This document shows positions 59,398 through 64,000 of a stretch of 64,000 bases of DNA, in pieces. The notes below the pieces were generated by a model. The model was given only the letters and a program-made list of their open reading frames with translations, was not told where the DNA came from and did no database searches. The translations under genes were made by a program, and so were the position numbers. Source of the DNA: Planctomycetota bacterium (lineage in GTDB: Bacteria > Planctomycetota > Planctomycetia > Pirellulales > Lacipirellulaceae); the NCBI GenBank assembly GCA_029259945.1, contig JAJDEF010000012.1, positions 124,001 through 188,000 on the forward strand. Reading direction: 5' to 3'. Every line of letters begins with the position of its first letter. Position 1 is the stretch's first letter.

Positions 59398-61176
59398 ATG
59401 GCTATCGTTCTTCAACTTCAAGACGCTTACAAAAGATACGGCGAGCAAGAACTGCTCGACGGGGCAAGTTGTGCGCTGGCCGACGACCAGAAAATTGGGC
59501 TGATTGGTCGCAATGGGGCGGGCAAAAGCACCCTGTGTCGAATCCTGTTAGGCGAAGAAGAACTCGACCGAGGCGAAGTGGTTTGCAGCCGGAAACTTCG
59601 GCTCGGCTACCTCCGTCAACACGACCCTTTTGAGGAAGGCGAGACGGTTCTTGATTTTCTCCGCCGCGATAGTGGCCAACCCGAATGGCGGTGTGGCGAA
59701 ATCGCTTGGCAATTTCAACTGCCGGACGCGATGCTCGACCAGCCTGTACGGTCGCTCTCGGGTGGCTGGCAAACACGTGTCAAGCTAGCCGCGTTGTTGT
59801 TGCACGATCCGAACTTGCTGATTCTTGACGAGCCGACGAACTTTCTTGACCTGCGCACTCAAATGCTGCTAGAAGAGTTTCTACGAAACTTTCGCGGCGG
59901 TTGTCTTATTGTCTCGCACGACCGGTCGTTTTTGAAGCGCACCTGTGATAACACGCTAGAAATCTCACGTGGCCAAATGACGATGTTCCCCGGAAACGTC
60001 GATCGATATCTAGAAAATCTTGCGGAGCGACAGGAGCATGACCGTCGTGTTAACGTCGCCACGCTTACCAAACGCAAACAGCTCGAATCATTTATCAATA
60101 AGAACCGTGCCAACGCCAACACGGCCAGCCAAGCTCGCAGCAAGGCAAAACAACTTGAAAAGCTTGAGCTGGTCGAAGTGCAAGGCGAGGAGGCTGCCGT
60201 ACGGTTTAGTTTCCCTGAGATTCAGCCGCGACAGGGCCCCGCGCTGCGAACCGAGCAATTGGCCATCGGTTACCCGAATCTGGGAGTGGCGACCGGCATT
60301 CAGGTAGAAGTCGATCACGGCACACGGGTCGGCGTGGTGGGCGACAATGGCCAAGGCAAAACCACTTTTTTGCGTACGGTTTGCAACTCACTGGAACCTC
60401 TAGCCGGCAAGTTGAAATGGGGCTTTGGTTGTCAGGTGGGGGTCTATGCGCAACATGTTTACACCACGCTCGACGAAAACCAAACGGTCGAAGACTACCT
60501 GCATCATCAAGCCGTCTCGGGTACCACCATCCAACAGATCAAAAACGTTGCTGGCAGCTTTTTGTTTGGTGGCAATATGGTGGAGAAAAAAATCCGTGTG
60601 CTTAGCGGTGGTGAACGCGCACGACTCGTGCTGGCTGGTTTGCTACTCCAACAACACAATGTGCTGGTTCTCGATGAGCCGGGCAACCACCTTGATGTGG
60701 AAACCATCGAGGCCTTGGCCGACGCGCTTTGCCGATATCAAGGAACCGTGATCTTCACCAGCCACGATCGCCATTTTATGCATCGCGTTGCCACGGCCGT
60801 GATTGAAGTTCGTGATGGGGGCGTCGGTAGTTATCCGGCTAGTTACGACGACTACGTCTACCGAGTGCGCAAAGAACTTGAAGATGGTCTCCGCGCGGAA
60901 CACACGACGCGGGGTACGCCCAGCGAGCCTACTGGTACCGCCTCACGTAAACTGGGTGGGCGCGAAGAACGTGAGTTACAAAAGAAACTCAAATCGGTGG
61001 AGCGAAAAATCGCTAAGCTCGACGACGACAAAAAATCGATTGGCAACGAACTACTGACAGAAACCAATGCCCAAGCAGCGCAAGACCTCCATCAGCGTCT
61101 CGCCGATGCCGGTGCCGAGGTTGAAAAACTCGAAGAGGAGTGGCTTGAAGTGTTTAATGTTTTGGAATCGACGTAA
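59398..61176 (+). CDS. ABC-F ATPase
   Basis: A 592-aa soluble protein with two ABC domains and no membrane part. Domain 1: Walker A GRNGAGKST (residues ~37-45), signature LSGGWQTR, Walker B LLILDEPTN. Domain 2: Walker A GDNGQGKTT, signature LSGGERAR, Walker B VLVLDEPGNH, H-loop FTSHDRHFM. Between them a charged linker (RQEHDRRVNVATLTKRKQLESFINKNRANANTASQARSKAKQLEKLE) is the P-site interaction motif that enters ribosomes; the last ~90 residues form a coiled coil as in Uup/YheS types. ABC-F proteins rescue or regulate ribosomes. The exact subfamily is not settled. Confidence 0.92.
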   Translation: MAIVLQLQDAYKRYGEQELLDGASCALADDQKIGLIGRNGAGKSTLCRILLGEEELDRGEVVCSRKLRLGYLRQHDPFEEGETVLDFLRRDSGQPEWRCGEIAWQFQLPDAMLDQPVRSLSGGWQTRVKLAALLLHDPNLLILDEPTNFLDLRTQMLLEEFLRNFRGGCLIVSHDRSFLKRTCDNTLEISRGQMTMFPGNVDRYLENLAERQEHDRRVNVATLTKRKQLESFINKNRANANTASQARSKAKQLEKLELVEVQGEEAAVRFSFPEIQPRQGPALRTEQLAIGYPNLGVATGIQVEVDHGTRVGVVGDNGQGKTTFLRTVCNSLEPLAGKLKWGFGCQVGVYAQHVYTTLDENQTVEDYLHHQAVSGTTIQQIKNVAGSFLFGGNMVEKKIRVLSGGERARLVLAGLLLQQHNVLVLDEPGNHLDVETIEALADALCRYQGTVIFTSHDRHFMHRVATAVIEVRDGGVGSYPASYDDYVYRVRKELEDGLRAEHTTRGTPSEPTGTASRKLGGREERELQKKLKSVERKIAKLDDDKKSIGNELLTETNAQAAQDLHQRLADAGAEVEKLEEEWLEVFNVLEST

Positions 61177-61192
61177 AAGGAGCACTCTGTAT

Positions 61193-62158
61193 TTAGCGTA
61201 GTAGTCCACGATTCTTCATCCAGGCTTCTAGTAATCCAGGCCAACTGTCTACCGGCAGATCTTGCGATCGCATCCCAAACCCGTGGGCTCCACGTTCAAA
61301 GATGTGCAACTCCGCAAGGACATTGTGTTTTCGTAAAGCGCTGTAAAACTCCCAACTATTTTCGACAGGCACCACTTTGTCTTCGCTTGTGTGTACAAGA
61401 AATGTTGGCCCCGTGTCCTTACTAACATGCCGTTCGTTGGAAAACTGCTTGATCTGCTCAGGCGACGGGCTCTCGCCCAGCAGACTTTCTCGTGAATGTG
61501 AACTTGCAAGCGTCAACTCCCCCCGCATCGAGATCACTGGGTAGGCTAGTACCAAGAAATCCGCATGGCAGCTTTCGCGATCAATGGGGTCTTTTGCTGC
61601 GGGATCTCCCTGGTCATCATGCGTTCCTGCGGTCGAAGCAAGATGACCGCCTGCCGAAAAACCCATGATCCCAATGCGGTTTCGCTCGACGTGCCAATCT
61701 TCGGCCCGACTTCGCACGATTCGCAGTGCCCGCTGGGCATCTTTCAGCGAAAAGGATGCCATCGGGGCGGTTCGATATTTCAACACTGCGGCAACGACAC
61801 CGCGATCTCGAAACCAACGAGCAATTTCGTGGCCTTCTTTGTCGATGGCCAAACCGATGTATCCACCCCCAGGGCAAATAACGACTGCCGTGCCATTGCG
61901 ATGTTTTGCAAGCGGTTGATAAACCGTAAGCGTAGGCTGCGTGACACCGGTAACCCAGGCATCGGGAACGTTGGGGTCAAGGCCTTCTTTGCGTATTTCG
62001 ACGCCAGCTACGTTGTGCGATCCAGGTGCTACGCCCCACAAAGGAATCTCTTCGGGCGAAGGCAACTCTTGAGCCGCTGCGAGAGGCGTCGTCAAGGACG
62101 AACAGAAGAGACCGACAAACCAAAGAATGGTTAAACAAGAACTTGAAGAACATCGCAT
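61193..62158 (-). CDS. Exported alpha/beta-hydrolase (esterase-like)
   Basis: A 321-aa exported protein. Signal peptide MRCSSSSCLTILWFVGLFCSSLTTPLAAA. The catalytic Ser is in IGIMGFSAGGHLAS (GxSxG as GFSAGG), a GGGYIGLAIDKEGHEIARWF oxyanion region lies upstream, Asp likely in VHTSEDKVVPVEN, and His in FERGAHGFG. The pattern matches the esterase/acetyl-xylan-esterase-like group common in Planctomycetes, which act on acetylated or feruloylated plant and algal polysaccharides. Substrate is inferred from family only. It is convergent with the ABC-F gene, 16 bases apart. Confidence 0.85.
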   Translation of the reverse strand: MRCSSSSCLTILWFVGLFCSSLTTPLAAAQELPSPEEIPLWGVAPGSHNVAGVEIRKEGLDPNVPDAWVTGVTQPTLTVYQPLAKHRNGTAVVICPGGGYIGLAIDKEGHEIARWFRDRGVVAAVLKYRTAPMASFSLKDAQRALRIVRSRAEDWHVERNRIGIMGFSAGGHLASTAGTHDDQGDPAAKDPIDRESCHADFLVLAYPVISMRGELTLASSHSRESLLGESPSPEQIKQFSNERHVSKDTGPTFLVHTSEDKVVPVENSWEFYSALRKHNVLAELHIFERGAHGFGMRSQDLPVDSWPGLLEAWMKNRGLLR

Positions 62159-62197
62159 GAATGAGATCTCCTTAGAACCGGCTTCTAGTTGAGTGAC

Positions 62198-62869
62198 TTA
62201 CTTCCGCCAAACACCAACGACTGCCGGTGCGTAGGTGCGGACGTCCCAGCCTTCGCTTTTTTTTTCGTACGCCACGTTGCCCGGCAACTTTTCGAAATCA
62301 AATCGCTGATCTGCTTCGACGACGATGATACTTTCGTCTGGAGCCTGCTCGATGACCGCGTTGATCAATCCAAGCATGTCGTCGAGTCGATCGACAAAAA
62401 ACGCATAGGGCGGACTACAGAAAACGAGCCAAGGGGTAGCGGAAGGCGGAAATAAAGTTTCCTCCGCCTTCACCTTGGGCAAGTCTCGCTTGCCCCAGAG
62501 AAACGCGCTGGTGGTTAGTAACTGGGTTCGGTCTTTGACTTCGAGCGCTGCGATGTTCTCGGCCACCACTCGCGAAGTGGGGATGTGTCGTTCGATGAAT
62601 GTTGCGCTAACCGAACCACGACTGAGTGCTTCGAGGCCCAGTGCCCCGGTTCCAGCAAACAGGTCGATTGCATGACGGCCCTTGGCTTCGATGCCAACTA
62701 GGTTGAAAATAGCCTCGCGGACGCGATGCTTCATGGGCCGCGTCACCGGATCGCCGTGGTAGCTGAGCTTCCGCCCACGAAAATGTCCGCCAATGATACG
62801 TAGCTCTAAAGGCTGGTTGCTGTCGGGTAGGTTTGATTTGTTTTTTGTTTTTGCCACTTCATATCCCAA
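62198..62869 (-). CDS. rsmD: 16S rRNA (guanine966-N2)-methyltransferase RsmD
   Basis: A 223-aa enzyme that methylates G966 of 16S rRNA in the assembled 30S particle. Start is TTG 62869 or GTG 62857; no ATG is in frame at the N-terminus. Landmarks: LELRIIGGHFRGRKL, TRPMKHRVREAIFNLVG, AIDLFAGTGALGLEALSRGSVSATFIERH (SAM-binding), and CSPPYAFF where most family members have DPPF/DPPY. The Asp-to-Ser change sits in the motif that contacts the target base. Length fits the family (~200 aa) plus a charged N-terminal extension. Confidence 0.88.
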   Translation of the reverse strand: MGYEVAKTKNKSNLPDSNQPLELRIIGGHFRGRKLSYHGDPVTRPMKHRVREAIFNLVGIEAKGRHAIDLFAGTGALGLEALSRGSVSATFIERHIPTSRVVAENIAALEVKDRTQLLTTSAFLWGKRDLPKVKAEETLFPPSATPWLVFCSPPYAFFVDRLDDMLGLINAVIEQAPDESIIVVEADQRFDFEKLPGNVAYEKKSEGWDVRTYAPAVVGVWRK

Positions 62870-63360
62870 TGCAAGGTTTCTCGGAGATTATAGAGGGTAA
62901 ATTTACGGGGGGTTAGAGGCTTGGTCGACGATTGGCTCTGTCTTTCCGCTATTCGCCCTTTTCGCCCAAATAGCGCCAAATACACTGATTTTCAGGGGTG
63001 TTTAGGTCTCAGAAGGCAGTTTCTGCTGGTTGACAAATGGGGCGTCGGCAGGATAGGCTTACTATTCTGATTTTCGATTTTGACGGGTGCTTATATTGCG
63101 GGTGCTGATAATAGAGGCCTGCATTTGAGCCACTAACGCTCCAGGGCATCGGCAGCAGCCTCGACGCGCAACGAACTATTCTGAGAGTTGTCGGCCCACC
63201 GCCAATTTTGAATCGAACGATAATCTGCCTGCTGGGGGGGACAGACCTACGCAGACGCAGCTTTTTCGTAGAGGGAGGCAGCGGACGTCGCCTACTGGGT
63301 CGCGACGTCAACTATATCACGCATTGCCGTGGAATGTACGCGCTGCCAGCAGACCCAAGA
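62870..63360. other. Intergenic between rsmD and the LysR gene
   Basis: About 490 bases. No supported gene or RNA. A seven-G run at 63233-63239 and a GTCGCGAC palindrome near 63299-63306 are present. The LysR promoter and operator should lie here; LysR sites usually contain T-N11-A, and no site could be singled out. Confidence 0.4.
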
Positions 63361-64000
63361 ATGTTGGACATGAATATGAACTTGAAATCTCTGAAAATCT
63401 TTTGCGATGTGGTCCGCCGGCGTAGTTTCTCGCGCGCTGCCGACGACAATGGGATTTCGCAATCGAGCGCCAGCCAAGTGGTCCACCAATTAGAAGACAA
63501 ATTGGGGCTCCAGCTACTCGACCGTTCAACGCGTCCCTTTGTTCTCACCGCCGAAGGCAACCGTTACTACGAAGGCTGTTTGCAGTTAATCCGACAGTAC
63601 GCTCAACTCGAGGAAGAAGTTCACACCCTGCACGACGACGTGACCCGTCGATTAACGGTCGCTTCGATCTATTCGGTGGGACTCGCGCACATGAGTGCGT
63701 TCATGCAGCGTTTCTCGGCTAAGTACCCTAATGCTCGTGTACGGCTCGAATATCTCCATCCTGACCGAGTTTACGAAGTGGTCGAGAAGGGTGACGTTGA
63801 TCTGGGTCTGGTGAGCTATCCCGAGGAATCGCGAACGCTCGCTGCCCTTGATTGGCGACGGGAACCGATGGTCGTTGTTTGCCCTCCGCAACATCCGCTG
63901 ACCAAGCGAGAATCTCTCGCGTTAGCCGATTTAGATGATCTACCTTTCATTGCGTTCGAAACGGGCCTGCGTATTCGTACAGAAATCGACCGTGCGTTGA
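63361..64000 (+). CDS. LysR-family transcriptional regulator (5' part, cut by window edge)
   Basis: 213 codons of a LysR regulator remain; the frame is open to the window end, so it is missing from the ORF track. The N-terminal winged helix-turn-helix reads NLKSLKIFCDVVRRRSFSRAADDNGISQSSASQVVHQLEDKLGLQLLDRSTRPFVLTAEG. The linker helix and effector domain follow (LTVASIYSVGLAHMSAFMQRFSAKYPNARVRLEYLHPDRVYEVVEKGDVDLGLVSYPEES, then EPMVVVCPPQHPLTKRESLALADLDDLPFIAF). ATG 63361 is one of three near Met codons (63370 and 63376 in the same frame). The regulated genes are not in the window. Confidence 0.92.
   Translation, partial: MLDMNMNLKSLKIFCDVVRRRSFSRAADDNGISQSSASQVVHQLEDKLGLQLLDRSTRPFVLTAEGNRYYEGCLQLIRQYAQLEEEVHTLHDDVTRRLTVASIYSVGLAHMSAFMQRFSAKYPNARVRLEYLHPDRVYEVVEKGDVDLGLVSYPEESRTLAALDWRREPMVVVCPPQHPLTKRESLALADLDDLPFIAFETGLRIRTEIDRAL

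Overview
The window reads as chromosome of a planctomycete, most likely of the Pirellulales. The pointers are a DUF1549/DUF1553 protein followed by a DUF1501 protein, a TIGR03009-type secreted protein, a bacterial formylmethanofuran:H4MPT formyltransferase, long secreted TPR and carboxypeptidase-regulatory-like proteins, an NfeD/flotillin cluster, and many short structured intergenic repeats. No rRNA, phage or CRISPR array is visible. One tRNA, Leu(GAG), is present. Both window edges cut genes: a Bcp-type peroxiredoxin on the left and a LysR regulator on the right.

Layout. 0-10 kb: peroxiredoxin end, a PilZ-like protein, a ParE/RelE-type toxin-antitoxin pair framed by a 19-bp direct repeat, an STN-like secreted protein, the formyltransferase with an overlapping P-loop kinase, a four-domain S1 protein, an MBL-fold exonuclease, and a TPR lipoprotein followed by a Wza-like export protein. 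10-18 kb: CutA, a serine hydrolase/metallophosphoesterase pair, two tiny secreted proteins with clear terminators, and the DUF1549/1553-DUF1501 pair. 18.1-20.8 kb: a decayed integron. 20.9-32 kb: glycosyltransferase, planctomycete-specific proteins, two NfeD proteins, an acidic repeat protein, FloA, FmdB-like and coiled-coil proteins, ferritin. 32-50 kb: tRNA-Leu, dicarboxylate symporter, TPR protein, YchF, a repeat-rich gap, an 808-aa CarbopepD-like protein, RNase Z-like protein, a 1324-aa unknown, a PQQ-propeller protein, phosphofructokinase, SDR epimerase. 50-64 kb: GNAT-like protein, Cys-rich lipoprotein, MsbA-like exporter, radical SAM protein, UDP-glucose dehydrogenase, HAMP protein, Lnt, ABC-F ATPase, secreted esterase, RsmD and LysR.

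Most notable region. At 18.17-20.75 kb an integrase start (54 codons, IntI-like N-terminus) lies on the plus strand. To its left are attC-like imperfect palindromes and small unknown genes, mostly transcribed away from it. The integrase is cut short by an inverted pair of a structured repeat, and the repeat itself supplies the stop codon. A member of the same repeat family recurs at 37.95 kb. A second repeat family (core CCGGCCAGGATGGCCGG) occurs six times, each time at the 3' end of a gene. Several copies show compensatory stem changes, and two copies supply the stop codon of the adjacent gene.

Functional themes are envelope and export (Wza-like, GT4, Ugd, MsbA, Lnt), membrane microdomains (NfeD/FloA), RNA metabolism (S1, RNase Z, MBL exonuclease, RsmD, ABC-F) and C1 metabolism (Ftr). 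All calls come from reading the sequence and from family knowledge; no search was run.
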